Of a DNA stretch of 64,000 bases, positions 43,598 to 51,920 are shown one piece after another. This DNA comes from Pelagadaptatus sp034112445 (GTDB lineage Bacteria > Pseudomonadota > Gammaproteobacteria > Pseudomonadales > Cellvibrionaceae). Numbering within the stretch: the stretch's first letter is position 1; the number at the start of each line of letters is the position of its first letter. The stretch is taken from the NCBI GenBank assembly GCA_034112445.1, contig JAWUVI010000020.1, positions 46,003 through 110,002 of the forward strand, read 5' to 3'. Under the pieces are notes generated by a model, which saw only the letters and a list, made by a program, of their open reading frames with translations, searched no databases and was not told the DNA's origin. The translations under genes were made by a program, and so were the position numbers.

Positions 43598-44842
43598 TTA
43601 GCCAATCATTTGTAACACTTTGGTGCTGTTTATTTGGCTGTCTTCACCAGTGGCGGCTTGCTCAATACGCTCTCCCCACCATGTCATCATTACTGATCGG
43701 CGTTCTAAGTATTGTGCTCGGTTGTATGCTCCTCTAACGGCATTTTTATCAACGTGAGCCAATGCAGCTTCAATAACGTCAGGGTCAAAGCCGTGCTCGT
43801 TTAAGGTGGTGCTAGCCAGTGCTCTCATGCCGTGTGAGGTTAAACGACCTTTAAATCCCATGCGCTTTAACGCCATGTTGGCTGTTGCACTGTTAGCGCA
43901 TTTATTGGGGTTTATATCGCTAGGAAATAGGTAAGTGCTTTTGCTGCTGATTGGTCTTAGTTCATCCAGTAGGGTAAGCATTTGTGGCGATAAGGGGATG
44001 CAATGCTCGCGGCGTTTTTTCATTCGCTCTTTAGGTATTACCCATAAGCCATTAGCTATATCGATCTCATTCCATCGAGCGCCAGCGGTCTCGCTAGGTC
44101 GTGTCATAGTGTGCAGTTGCCAGTGTATAAGTATCTTAGTTATGTTGCGTATGCTTGCCTTGCTTAAGGCGCTCATAAGTTCCGGTAGTTGCTCTGGTTT
44201 CAGCGTTGGATTGTTTGTAACGGTTGGCGTTTCAAATGCGTGACGGATGCCTGATAGGGGGTTGTTATCAATAAGACCGGTATTAACGGCAAAGGTCATA
44301 ACCTCGTTGAGTCTCTGGCTAATCCTTTTGACGGCCTCTAGTTTGCCGCTGTTAGATAATGGCTTAAGGCTATTGATTACTATGGGGGCGGTTATCTGAT
44401 GCAGGGAATAGCTACCAAGAGTGGGCAGTATGTGGTTGTTCAATGATCTAATGATGTCATCGGCATAGTTGGGGGTGATGGTGGTGCGCTTAATCTCAAA
44501 CCAACTATTCACGACCTTCTCTAGCGTTAAGCTAGTGGCGGCCAGTTCTTCGAGTTGTTGTTTGTCTCGGTGAAGCTTGGGGTCTATGTCTTGAGTCAGC
44601 AGGCTTCGATATTCTTCGGATTTGCGGCGAGCCTCAGCCAAGGTTAAGTCTGGGTATTTGCCTAAGCCTAGGTTTGCGCGTTTCTTGGTGTGAGGGCGAG
44701 AGTAGTTGAATATCCACAGCTTGGAGCCACTAGGCTTTATTCTGAGGGCAAGACCACCCCCATCCGATAGATTATATTCTTTAGCTTTTGGTTTAGCCTG
44801 CTTCACTTCTGTGTTGGTGAGCGGTGTGGTTTTGTTCGCCAT
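43598..44842 (-). CDS. Tyrosine-type integrase (P4 family)
   Basis: The 414-residue integrase has a DUF4102-type N-terminal domain (LSDGGGLALRIKPSGSKLW), a core-binding domain and a catalytic domain with RPSETAGARW (first Arg), SHGMRALASTTL (His-x-x-Arg), ALAHVD (His) and the Tyr near YNRAQYLERR. It integrates the element at the tRNA 3' end. I chose the ATG at 44842. It is close to an inverted arm repeat at 44841-44849, so Int may block its own synthesis. No strong ribosome site is visible. A longer TTG start exists upstream. Confidence 0.95.
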   Translation of the reverse strand: MANKTTPLTNTEVKQAKPKAKEYNLSDGGGLALRIKPSGSKLWIFNYSRPHTKKRANLGLGKYPDLTLAEARRKSEEYRSLLTQDIDPKLHRDKQQLEELAATSLTLEKVVNSWFEIKRTTITPNYADDIIRSLNNHILPTLGSYSLHQITAPIVINSLKPLSNSGKLEAVKRISQRLNEVMTFAVNTGLIDNNPLSGIRHAFETPTVTNNPTLKPEQLPELMSALSKASIRNITKILIHWQLHTMTRPSETAGARWNEIDIANGLWVIPKERMKKRREHCIPLSPQMLTLLDELRPISSKSTYLFPSDINPNKCANSATANMALKRMGFKGRLTSHGMRALASTTLNEHGFDPDVIEAALAHVDKNAVRGAYNRAQYLERRSVMMTWWGERIEQAATGEDSQINSTKVLQMIG

Positions 44843-44912
44843 TGTAACACTGAGACCCGTATATTTTACCAATGTTACAATCAGTGTTACATTAAACCGT
44901 GAATGTTACAAT
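44841..44912. repeat. Arm-type repeats, right end
   Basis: TGTTACATT and its variant TGTTACAAT occur at 44873-44881, 44885-44893 and 44904-44912, with an inverted copy at 44841-44849 that overlaps the integrase start. The 12-bp spacing matches the pair at the left end. These are probable integrase and excisionase arm sites. Confidence 0.75.
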
Positions 44913-45000
44913 GCGTCAGCGAACGTAAACGAACGTGATAATGGCTAAGAGTATTGGTTTTACTGGGGTTTGAGTATCTCGACGAACGTCTAAGAATGTA

Positions 45001-45028
45001 TAAATGGCGGTGAGGGAGGGATTTGAAC
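45001..45028. repeat. Right attachment site (3' end of tRNA-Ser)
   Basis: This stretch contains four bases beyond the tRNA end, the encoded CCA and the acceptor and T-arm end. A slightly decayed copy lies at 34738-34764. Integration here leaves the tRNA intact. Confidence 0.85.
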
Positions 45029-45092
45029 CCTCGAAGCCTTTCGGCTTACACACTTTCCAGGCGTGCTCCTTCGGCCACTCGGACACCTCACC
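45005..45092 (-). tRNA. tRNA-Ser (GGA)
   Basis: Read on the minus strand it starts GGTGAGG and ends CCTCACC-G-CCA, a perfect 7-bp acceptor stem with encoded CCA. It has the long variable arm of type II tRNAs (around AAGCCGAAAGGCTT). The anticodon loop CTGGAAA gives GGA. The integrated element abuts its 3' end. Confidence 0.96.
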
Positions 45093-45135
45093 ATCTAGAG
45101 CGCGGTACTCTACACAAAACCCTAGAGGGGGGCAA

Positions 45136-45160
45136 TAAAAAAGGCTCCGAAGAGCCTTTT
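45136..45160 (-). terminator. Terminator for the PstS-like gene
   Basis: AAAAGGCTC pairs with GAGCCTTTT around CGAA, and on the minus strand a long T-run follows. It lies 28 bp beyond the stop of the PstS-like gene. Confidence 0.8.
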
Positions 45161-45187
45161 AAATGGTTACCGTATTGCGTGAGTTAA

Positions 45188-45622
45188 TTAAAACTCATGA
45201 ACCACTTTAACTGAACCGTCTACATCACCAGAATCGATATAACCAATTAAGGCTGGGTTTTCGGATATCAATTTTTTAACGCCAGCACTATTGCCTACAT
45301 CTTTTGGTGGCGTGCCTTTACCCGTGAACAACAGTTGCGCCCAGTACGCTTTTATTTGCTGGCCATTCTTTTTCAAGATGGTGGTAACAAATGCTGTGCG
45401 TGTAGCTGAACCTTCTGATTGATCAATAGGTATGGCTTCTGATCCGTCTGGGAAAGACTTTTTCTTACCTAAAAAGATACGAGTAATATCTTGTGCAGAT
45501 AAGTCGTTGCCGTTGCCGGGGTGAACCACAACCGCTACGCCAGAAAACGCAGCCGCTGATAATAATAGACTTGCGCCTGCTAAGGAGGCAGCAAGTACTT
45601 TTTTCAAGCTAGATATTTTCAT
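45188..45622 (-). CDS. Phosphate ABC transporter substrate-binding-like (PstS-type) protein
   Basis: The 144-residue protein has a signal peptide ending in a Ser/Ala-rich segment (LLLSAAAFSG) and a PBP-like domain with VVHPGNGNDLSAQDITRIFL, IPIDQSEGSATRTAFVTTIL and NPALIGYIDSGDV. It is shorter than a full phosphate-binding protein, as in the small PBP-like group often encoded beside porins. No PstC/A/B is adjacent, so ligand and role are uncertain. It lies 15 bp after the porin gene and is probably co-transcribed with it. Confidence 0.8.
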   Translation of the reverse strand: MKISSLKKVLAASLAGASLLLSAAAFSGVAVVVHPGNGNDLSAQDITRIFLGKKKSFPDGSEAIPIDQSEGSATRTAFVTTILKKNGQQIKAYWAQLLFTGKGTPPKDVGNSAGVKKLISENPALIGYIDSGDVDGSVKVVHEF

Positions 45623-45637
45623 CTTTGCGTTCTCCTA

Positions 45638-46849
45638 TTAAAAGATTATGTCGATGCCGGCACTGATTAGATCAACTTCGCGCCAGTCGCCTTTGATGGC
45701 TGTAATGTCATCATCGGATTTATCAGACCGGGTTTCGTATTCAAACTTAAGAGCTGCCGAAGGGTGGAAGTCCCAGCGTGCACCAATAGTGATGGCAGTG
45801 CTTTTCTCGGTCGTTTCTTGTATGAATGCTGGCGGTGCGCCTGTCCCATAATCCTCTAAGTCCCTTTCATAAATACTGTATGTAATATGAGGTGTTACAG
45901 AGCCGACTCTATATCCTAAAGAGATGTAGGAGCCTTCGACAGTTTTCCAGCCTTCTCCAAGTAATGCTTCATCGAATTCATAAACGGTATATTCCGCTAC
46001 GACGAACGCATTGCCGAAAGTTGCGTGAGCAGCTAAACCTGAAAATGACACATCGATGGGAGCGTCTTCGCCTTGACCGTTCTGAACGTTGTCGAGAAAG
46101 CTGTCATTCTTGGCAAAAGCGGCTAATCCTGCTAATCCACCTACCAGCGATTTGTCTAGGTTTGCCCCCCAAAAATCTGCTACCAGATGAGTGGCACGAA
46201 GTTGCAGCCAATCATTAGATGTATAAAAAACACCGCCAATAATATTATCTAAACCAATTGCGCCAATCTGGGGAGTCAGAGTCTCGTTGGTTCCACCATA
46301 AATCTGGGCTCTGCTATCCCAGTTTCCCATGGATCCCTGCCAGCGAAATTGAATACCGTCAAAAGAGTCAACCGCTAAGTTGGTCTCTGTGGGTGGACGC
46401 ATCCAGTGGTAGGCATAACCAACATCTAGGAAGTCTGAATAGAAAAAGAATGGAATACGTTGGCGGCCCGCTTGTACGGTCCATGAATCGCTTAATTCGT
46501 AGCTGACATAGGCCCAAGCAACCTTGGCTTCAAAGTCTTCACCGCCGGCACCGGTTATCTGACCGGTAACACTTAGGCCGTCACCTAGGTCTGATGAAAA
46601 CTGCAAGCCATAGACTGAGTCTGCTTTAAAATCAAAGGTTTCGTCATAAGTTCCTTGCGATGGTAGATCAGCGCCAAAAGTTGATTTGCCTGAAGCTGAG
46701 CCGGTATTGGTGTTGTCTATGCCTTGACTCAGGGTTTTACCTGCGCCAATGGAGGCAAATCCATTAATGCGTATGTCCGCCGCTTGAGCCTGCACGCCCA
46801 GCATAATGCCGGCTGCGAGTAAGCTGCGGGTGAGAATTTTTCGTTTCAT
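45638..46849 (-). CDS. Outer-membrane porin-like protein
   Basis: The 403-residue protein has a Sec signal peptide (cleavage after AQA, residue about 23) and a beta-barrel pattern with a final Phe (DIIF). The segments RINGFASIGAGKTLSQGID and WTVQAGRQRIPFFFYSDFLD resemble the Gram-negative porin group. The PstS-like protein follows it. Phosphate or another small anion is one possibility for the substrate, but the sequence does not show it. Confidence 0.85.
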   Translation of the reverse strand: MKRKILTRSLLAAGIMLGVQAQAADIRINGFASIGAGKTLSQGIDNTNTGSASGKSTFGADLPSQGTYDETFDFKADSVYGLQFSSDLGDGLSVTGQITGAGGEDFEAKVAWAYVSYELSDSWTVQAGRQRIPFFFYSDFLDVGYAYHWMRPPTETNLAVDSFDGIQFRWQGSMGNWDSRAQIYGGTNETLTPQIGAIGLDNIIGGVFYTSNDWLQLRATHLVADFWGANLDKSLVGGLAGLAAFAKNDSFLDNVQNGQGEDAPIDVSFSGLAAHATFGNAFVVAEYTVYEFDEALLGEGWKTVEGSYISLGYRVGSVTPHITYSIYERDLEDYGTGAPPAFIQETTEKSTAITIGARWDFHPSAALKFEYETRSDKSDDDITAIKGDWREVDLISAGIDIIF

Positions 46850-47196
46850 GCTCTCTTCCTCATTTTTATAGTTGTATAACGTCTTAGTAATAGTACAAAA
46901 AAGGCTAATTACAAGAAAAACAAAGCAAAAACCACTTGGTAATCAATCGCTAGCGCCGTTTTCTTAATATTTTTTGTAGGTTGAATAATATACTGTTGTA
47001 TGTGCTTGTTCTATAGGTTAGAGGGTTTTCTTAATGTTTTACATTAACTTGTTGGTTGTTTCTGGTTAGATTTTAAATTTAATTGTTCAGGTTTATTTGA
47101 ATTGTTGGTATGACAGGTTGATAAACGCCACAGAAACAGGAATAATCGCGCCTGCTTAAATTACCTCGTTTGTTGTTGGGTGCTTTAAGTCTTTAT
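46850..47196. other. Intergenic region between the porin gene and the SRP RNA
   Basis: This 347-bp AT-rich region should hold the porin promoter (minus strand) and the SRP RNA promoter. TTGATA near 47117 and TTTAAG near 47184 are possible promoter elements, but I cannot assign them. No open reading frame with a ribosome site is present. Confidence 0.5.
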
Positions 47197-47309
47197 GGTG
47201 GCCCTGTTGGTCCCCTCGCAATGACTAGCTGCGAACTCCGCCAGGCCTGGAAGGGAGCAACGGTAGCAGTAAGTTCATGTGCCGGGGTGTGGCTGATAGG
47301 GTCGCCACC
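47197..47309 (+). ncRNA. ffs: 4.5S signal recognition particle RNA
   Basis: The RNA folds as one long hairpin with closing ends GGTGG/CCACC and a GGAA tetraloop in CCTGGAAGG. The conserved domain IV sequence GGAAGGGAGCAACGGTAGCA is intact. It is the RNA partner of Ffh in protein targeting. Its position before dnaX matches many gammaproteobacteria. Confidence 0.96.
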
Positions 47310-47471
47310 TTAATATTCTTCCTTCTTTATCTTCTTCTGACTTTAATGTTCTTCCGGCGATCAAGTCCCTGCTATATACTCTGTGTTTTGCCTAATGTCT
47401 GCTTGTGAATTAACGTGAGTTCGACAATCGTTATTTAGTTAACCGGGTTTGTAGAGGATTACTGCATCAGC

Positions 47472-49358
47472 ATGAGCTACCAAGTACTCGCTAGAAAATG
47501 GCGTCCCCGTACCTTTCGTGAATTAGTCGGCCAGCAACATGTTTTGCAGGCGTTGGTGAACGCTTTAGATCATGACCGATTGCATCATGCTTATTTATTT
47601 ACCGGAACCCGTGGTGTCGGTAAAACGACTATTGCGCGTATTTTGGCTCGGTGCTTAAACTGCGAAACTGGGGTTAGTTCTGAGCCTTGCGGTCAATGCA
47701 GTTCTTGTACAGAAATCAGCGAAGGACGCTTTATTGATCTTATTGAAGTTGATGCGGCCTCTCGTACGAAAGTTGAAGATACCCGTGAGCTTTTGGAAAA
47801 TGTTCAATACGCTCCGACTCGAGGCCGTTATAAGGTCTATCTGATAGATGAAGTGCATATGTTGTCTACGCACAGCTTTAATGCTTTGTTGAAAACACTA
47901 GAAGAGCCGCCGCCACACGTTAAGTTTTTATTGGCGACTACGGATCCACAAAAGCTTCCCGTCACTATTTTATCTCGTTGTTTACAGTTTCATCTTAAAA
48001 ATATGGAGCCAGAGCGTATTGTTGGGCATTTAAAATACGTGTTAGAACAAGAAATGGTGCCGTTTGAAGAGGCCGCCTTATGGCAGTTGGGGCGTTCTGC
48101 TGATGGCAGTATGCGCGATGCCATGAGCTTAACCGATCAAGCCATTGCTTTTGGTGCGGGAAAAATAACAGAGCTAGACGTTATTTCAATGCTGGGAACG
48201 ATTGATCAAGGCCTTATGTATCAAGTCTTGGAAGCTTTATCTGCAGCAGACGCAAAACGCGTATTTGCTGCGGTAGCGGCATTATCAGAGCATGCGCCAG
48301 ATTACAGCTCGGCATTGGCTGATTTATTGTCAATCTTGCATCGTGTGGCCATCGCACAAGCATTACCTGAAGCGATAGATAATCATCAGGGCGACCAAGA
48401 AAAAGTTGCCGAGCTAGCTCAAGCGCTAGCACCAGAAGACGTACAGTTATTCTATCAAACTGCCTTGTTAGGCCGTAGGGATTTGCCTTTATCGCCCGAT
48501 GCTCGTATTGGTTTTGAGATGGTGCTGTTGAGAATGTTAGCGTTTAGGCCACAAGGTGTGCACAGCGTACCGACTCAGGCATTGCCAAGTCCAGCTGGTG
48601 GTGCGACGGAGGGATCTCCCCAAGCAAAAAAGCCTGAACAGGGTGCGGCGAGTCCAGCACCCTTAGTTGCCGCTGGAATTACAGTTGAAGCTCCAACGCC
48701 AACACCAACACCAACACCAACACCAACTACAGCTCCAACTCCAACTACAGCTCCAACTACAGCACCAGTTGCAGACACAAACACAGCAACTGCAGCTAGT
48801 GAAGGTCCTCTACGTAAAGGGCTGTCACCGACTGAATTATCAGCAATGGGATTGCAGTCGGCTAGAAATATAGCCGCTCCGCAGCAAGTAGAACCAGCTA
48901 AAGAACTTGTATCAAAGGTGGCAAATTCCGCGCCTGTGTCGGATGGAACTAAAGTGATATTAGAGGCTATGACGCCTCAGTTGTGGTTAACAGTTTATAA
49001 AGATTTGAATGTGGGCGGCGTGTTGCAAAGCACTGTATCTAATTGTCAGTTGGTTGGGGTTCAAGAAAATGAGCTTCATTTTATGCTGGATGAACGAAAC
49101 AGTACGTTATATGACGATACGCATCAGCAGCGTTTAACCGATATGCTCAGTGATTATTTCGATCAACCTGTAAAAGCCATAGTGCAACTTGGGGTTGTTA
49201 ATGAAGACACTCCAGCATCGTGCGCAATTCGTTTAAAGCGAGAGCGCTATGATAATGCTCTTGCGAGCTTGCAAAATGATCCTTTTACGCAGGCTATGGT
49301 CGAGCAATTTGGTGCAACATTAGATGAAGAGACTGTTGAACCGCGCAATCTACATTAG
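47472..49358 (+). CDS. dnaX: DNA polymerase III subunits tau/gamma
   Basis: This 628-residue clamp-loader ATPase has the N-terminal AAA+ domain with GTRGVGKT (Walker A), a Cys4 zinc site between CLNCETG and CGQCSSC, LIDEVHML (Walker B) and the arginine finger region. A Pro/Thr-rich linker (about residues 400-430) precedes the tau-specific C-terminal domain that contacts the polymerase. An E. coli-like slippery heptamer at 48626-48632 should produce a gamma protein of 388 residues (see finding). The ATG at 47472 starts a sequence MSYQVLARKWRPRTFRELVG that is standard. Confidence 0.97.
   Translation: MSYQVLARKWRPRTFRELVGQQHVLQALVNALDHDRLHHAYLFTGTRGVGKTTIARILARCLNCETGVSSEPCGQCSSCTEISEGRFIDLIEVDAASRTKVEDTRELLENVQYAPTRGRYKVYLIDEVHMLSTHSFNALLKTLEEPPPHVKFLLATTDPQKLPVTILSRCLQFHLKNMEPERIVGHLKYVLEQEMVPFEEAALWQLGRSADGSMRDAMSLTDQAIAFGAGKITELDVISMLGTIDQGLMYQVLEALSAADAKRVFAAVAALSEHAPDYSSALADLLSILHRVAIAQALPEAIDNHQGDQEKVAELAQALAPEDVQLFYQTALLGRRDLPLSPDARIGFEMVLLRMLAFRPQGVHSVPTQALPSPAGGATEGSPQAKKPEQGAASPAPLVAAGITVEAPTPTPTPTPTPTTAPTPTTAPTTAPVADTNTATAASEGPLRKGLSPTELSAMGLQSARNIAAPQQVEPAKELVSKVANSAPVSDGTKVILEAMTPQLWLTVYKDLNVGGVLQSTVSNCQLVGVQENELHFMLDERNSTLYDDTHQQRLTDMLSDYFDQPVKAIVQLGVVNEDTPASCAIRLKRERYDNALASLQNDPFTQAMVEQFGATLDEETVEPRNLH
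48608..48662 (+). promoter_or_regulatory. Programmed -1 frameshift signal in dnaX
   Basis: The signal has three parts. GGAGGG at 48608-48613 acts as an internal Shine-Dalgarno. The heptamer A AAA AAG is at 48626-48632, in the correct phase. A GGGTGC/GCACCC hairpin is at 48641-48662. A -1 slip reads GCC then TGA at 48635, giving the short gamma form. Confidence 0.8.
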
Positions 49359-49421
49359 CTTATAAGCGAAAGGAAAATAGATTTTTGATGAATGTAAGAT
49401 AGGAAAATAGCAGAGGTGGAT

Positions 49422-49742
49422 ATGAACGGTATTGGAGATCTGATGAAGCAGGCTCAGGAAATGCAAGCCAACATGCAAAAAATGCAGGAAGAGTTGGCTA
49501 ACTCTGAGGTGCAAGGTGAGTCTGGTGCAGGTTTAGTTAAAGTTGTTATGACGGGGCGTCATGATGTTCGCAGTGTCTCAATTGACCCGAGCTTACTGAC
49601 AGAAGATAAAGATATTTTAGAAGATTTATTAGCGGCAGCTGTGAATGATGCCGTGCGCAAGGTCGAGTCTAATACCCAAGATAAAATGGGTGGTTTAACC
49701 GCTGGTATGCAGATGCCACCGGGCTTTAAAATGCCATTTTAA
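49422..49742 (+). CDS. ybaB: YbaB/EbfC nucleoid-associated protein
   Basis: The 106-residue protein has the helical N-terminus LMKQAQEMQANMQKMQEELA and ends GMQMPPGFKMPF, as in E. coli YbaB. It binds DNA and is involved in nucleoid organisation. The ATG at 49422 follows AGAGG. An in-frame GTG two codons upstream lies in that ribosome site. It lies 63 bp after dnaX in the conserved dnaX-ybaB-recR order. Confidence 0.96.
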   Translation: MNGIGDLMKQAQEMQANMQKMQEELANSEVQGESGAGLVKVVMTGRHDVRSVSIDPSLLTEDKDILEDLLAAAVNDAVRKVESNTQDKMGGLTAGMQMPPGFKMPF

Positions 49743-49803
49743 AGCACTGTCCCTAAACCACACACTCTAACCATCATTAATTACTAAGCGTGCGATTTAC
49801 ACT

Positions 49804-50397
49804 ATGTTCAGCCCTTTAATCGATGACTTAATGTCATCACTCCGTTGCTTGCCTGGGGTCGGTCCCAAATCAGCCCAGCGTATGGCTTTGCATTTGTTAG
49901 AGCATGATCGTCAAGGTGCTGATCGCTTATCGCATAGCTTATTGAAAGCTATGGATGGCGTTGGTCGATGTAAACGTTGTCGAAGTTTAACCGAGCAGGG
50001 GACTTGTGGTATTTGCAGTAATACTCGTAGAGATGAATCCTTATTGTGCGTGGTAGAAAACCCTGTTGATGTGCTGGCGTTAGAGCAGGCGGGCAGCTTT
50101 CAAGGAAAATACTTTGTTTTAATGGGACATTTATCCCCTATTGATGGTATTGGTCCTTCTGATATTGGCATAGATGTTTTGCTGGCTCGGTTGCAAGAGG
50201 GTGACGTCAAAGAAGTGATATTAGCAACAAACCCAACTGTTGAAGGCGAAGCAACTGCTCACTACATTGCCGAGCAATCTAAATCCCAAGGCATAGTCGT
50301 GAGCCGCATAGCGCACGGAGTTCCTTTAGGTGGCGAGCTGGAATACATTGATGGTGGCACGTTAGCGCATGCTCTCTCATCGCGCAGAGTTGTTTAA
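49804..50397 (+). CDS. recR: Recombination protein RecR
   Basis: The 197-residue protein has an HhH motif LRCLPGVGPKSAQRMALHLL, a Cys4 zinc finger (CKRCRSLTEQGTCGICSN) and a Toprim domain with VVENPVDVLALEQ and LATNPTVEGEATAHYIA. With RecO and RecF it loads RecA in gap repair. The gene lies 61 bp after ybaB and 12 bp before rnd. Confidence 0.97.
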   Translation: MFSPLIDDLMSSLRCLPGVGPKSAQRMALHLLEHDRQGADRLSHSLLKAMDGVGRCKRCRSLTEQGTCGICSNTRRDESLLCVVENPVDVLALEQAGSFQGKYFVLMGHLSPIDGIGPSDIGIDVLLARLQEGDVKEVILATNPTVEGEATAHYIAEQSKSQGIVVSRIAHGVPLGGELEYIDGGTLAHALSSRRVV

Positions 50398-50409
50398 TAG
50401 AGCGTTTAT

Positions 50410-51567
50410 ATGACGAGTGGAATACATAATTTACTCCCGACAGAACCTATATGGGTTACTGATGATGCACAGCTTCAAAAGCTCTGCCAGCGATGGATGA
50501 ATCAGCCGGTTATTGCTGTTGATACTGAATTTGTTAGAACCAATACATTTTATCCTATCGCTGCGTTATTTCAGGTGGGTGATGGCACGGGTTGCTATTT
50601 AATCGACCCATTATCAATTAAAGACTTTTCATGCTTTAACGCGGTATTGATCAACCCAAATGTCACCAAAGTTATGCATTCATGCTCGGAAGACATGGAA
50701 GTGTTTGGTCGTTTTTTAGAGGTTATACCCACCCCTATATTTGACACTCAAATCGCGGCGGCTTTAGCCGGATATGATTTTTCTATGGGCTACGCTCGAT
50801 TAATTGAAAAGCTTATAGGTATTTCTCTTGCGAAAGATGAAACTCGATCGGATTGGTTGCAGCGCCCTCTGAGTGAACCGCAATTACGTTATGCGGCTTT
50901 AGATGTGGCCTATTTATTAGTTGTTTATGGCATGTTGCAAAAACGCTTGTCTGATTTAGATCGAACTGAATGGGCGTTACAAGATTGTGCCGATATTGTC
51001 AGTGCCGCATCGAAAGAATTAGATCCTGATGAGTATTATTTGAAAATCAAGTTGGCTTGGAAGCTTAATCGTCAACAGTTGGCGTGCTTGCAATTAATAG
51101 CTGCATGGCGAGAGGGTGAAGCGCGTGATCAAAATATGCCACGCAATCGACTGATAAAAGAGCATGCGCTGCTCGATATCGCACGTTCTGGTCCAACTGA
51201 AATCAAGCAGTTGCAGAAGTTTGAAGGAGTGTCGCATCGGGTTGTGAAGTCGTATGGCGATGAATTACTGGATATCGTACAACAAGCCTATCATTTGCCT
51301 ATGGAAATTTGCCCACCCTTGATGGATAAACCTTTAGCGCCAGAAGCTGGATTGCTAGTGAAAAAGTTGAAGCAGGCTTTAATACGTAAGGCTGAAGAAC
51401 TGGAAGTGCCTGTAGAGGTTTTACTGCGTAAAAAAGATATCGAATTTATGGTTCGTGGTTTTATTGATCGCCATGAAATGACCTTTCCAGAAAGACTTAA
51501 AGGCTGGCGTAAAGAGATATTAAGCGACCATCTACAAGAAACCTTATTTGGTAATCCTGAAATATAG
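50410..51567 (+). CDS. rnd: Ribonuclease D
   Basis: RNase D is a 3'-5' exoribonuclease that trims tRNA precursors. The 385-residue protein has the DEDD exonuclease motifs in IAVDTEFVRTNTFYP, VMHSCSEDMEVFGRF, FDTQIAAALAGYDFSMGYAR and LRYAALDVAYLLVVY. An HRDC domain follows at about 210-290. It starts 12 bp after recR. Its stop codon lies inside a 16-bp tandem duplication. Confidence 0.95.
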   Translation: MTSGIHNLLPTEPIWVTDDAQLQKLCQRWMNQPVIAVDTEFVRTNTFYPIAALFQVGDGTGCYLIDPLSIKDFSCFNAVLINPNVTKVMHSCSEDMEVFGRFLEVIPTPIFDTQIAAALAGYDFSMGYARLIEKLIGISLAKDETRSDWLQRPLSEPQLRYAALDVAYLLVVYGMLQKRLSDLDRTEWALQDCADIVSAASKELDPDEYYLKIKLAWKLNRQQLACLQLIAAWREGEARDQNMPRNRLIKEHALLDIARSGPTEIKQLQKFEGVSHRVVKSYGDELLDIVQQAYHLPMEICPPLMDKPLAPEAGLLVKKLKQALIRKAEELEVPVEVLLRKKDIEFMVRGFIDRHEMTFPERLKGWRKEILSDHLQETLFGNPEI

Positions 51568-51585
51568 TCATCCTGAAATATAGTC
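51554..51585. repeat. 16-bp tandem duplication over the rnd stop codon
   Basis: ATCCTGAAATATAGTC occurs twice in direct tandem (51554-51569 and 51570-51585). The first copy holds the TAG stop of rnd, and the second is non-coding. The unit length is not a multiple of three, but the stop in the first copy protects the protein. Confidence 0.9.
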
Positions 51586-51615
51586 ATACAAAAAACACAA
51601 CCGTAGGCGAAAGTT

Positions 51616-51903
51616 ATGAAGGTTATTTGTGATATTTATAAAAGCACTAGCAAAGATGAAATGTACCTTTATGTTAAAAAAACTGATGCTTTGACTAAGG
51701 TTCCTGAGGCTTTACTGGATATGTTTGGTAAGCCCAAGTTAGCAATGACCATGCTGTTAAGATCAGAAAAGAAACTGGCCAGAGTGGATGTGCTGAAAGT
51801 TTTAGAGCAGCTAGAAGAAACCGGCTTTTTTTTGCAGTTGCCGCCACCTAAAGATATGGCAATGCAGCTGGTAAATGAACACAACAGTAAGATTGGCCTG
51901 TAA
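51616..51903 (+). CDS. ycgL: YcgL domain protein
   Basis: The 95-residue protein matches the YcgL family in VICDIYKSTSKDEMYLYVKK and VLEQLEETGFFLQLPPPKDM. The family is near RNase D in many gammaproteobacteria, and its function is not well defined. AGGCGAAAG lies before the ATG. It is part of an rnd-ycgL-ycgN cluster. Confidence 0.95.
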   Translation: MKVICDIYKSTSKDEMYLYVKKTDALTKVPEALLDMFGKPKLAMTMLLRSEKKLARVDVLKVLEQLEETGFFLQLPPPKDMAMQLVNEHNSKIGL

Positions 51904-51920
51904 ATGAATTTAGACTTTAA

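Larger units (their letters stand above)
34738..45000. mobile_element. Integrated element of about 10.3 kb at tRNA-Ser
   Basis: The element lies between the nitroreductase gene and tRNA-Ser(GGA). Its right end abuts the 3' end of the tRNA and carries a P4-type integrase. Its left end has an imperfect copy of the same 3' end. Control genes (AlpA-like, HTH, Rha-like, winged helix) form a block next to the integrase. Small cargo genes and decayed fragments fill the rest. No structural phage genes, relaxase or conjugation genes are visible, so it resembles a phage satellite or a small integrative island. Several genes are eroded, so it may be partly defunct. Confidence 0.88.

Noticed and set aside
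34738..45000. A complete prophage
   Set aside because: There are no capsid, tail, terminase or lysis genes. The integrase, AlpA, Rha-like and HTH genes fit a satellite or small integrative island.
48667..48873. Repeat-rich frame in the dnaX linker (Gln/His/Leu repeats)
   Set aside because: It is an alternative frame of the Pro/Thr repeat of DnaX and has no ribosome site. It is not a separate gene.
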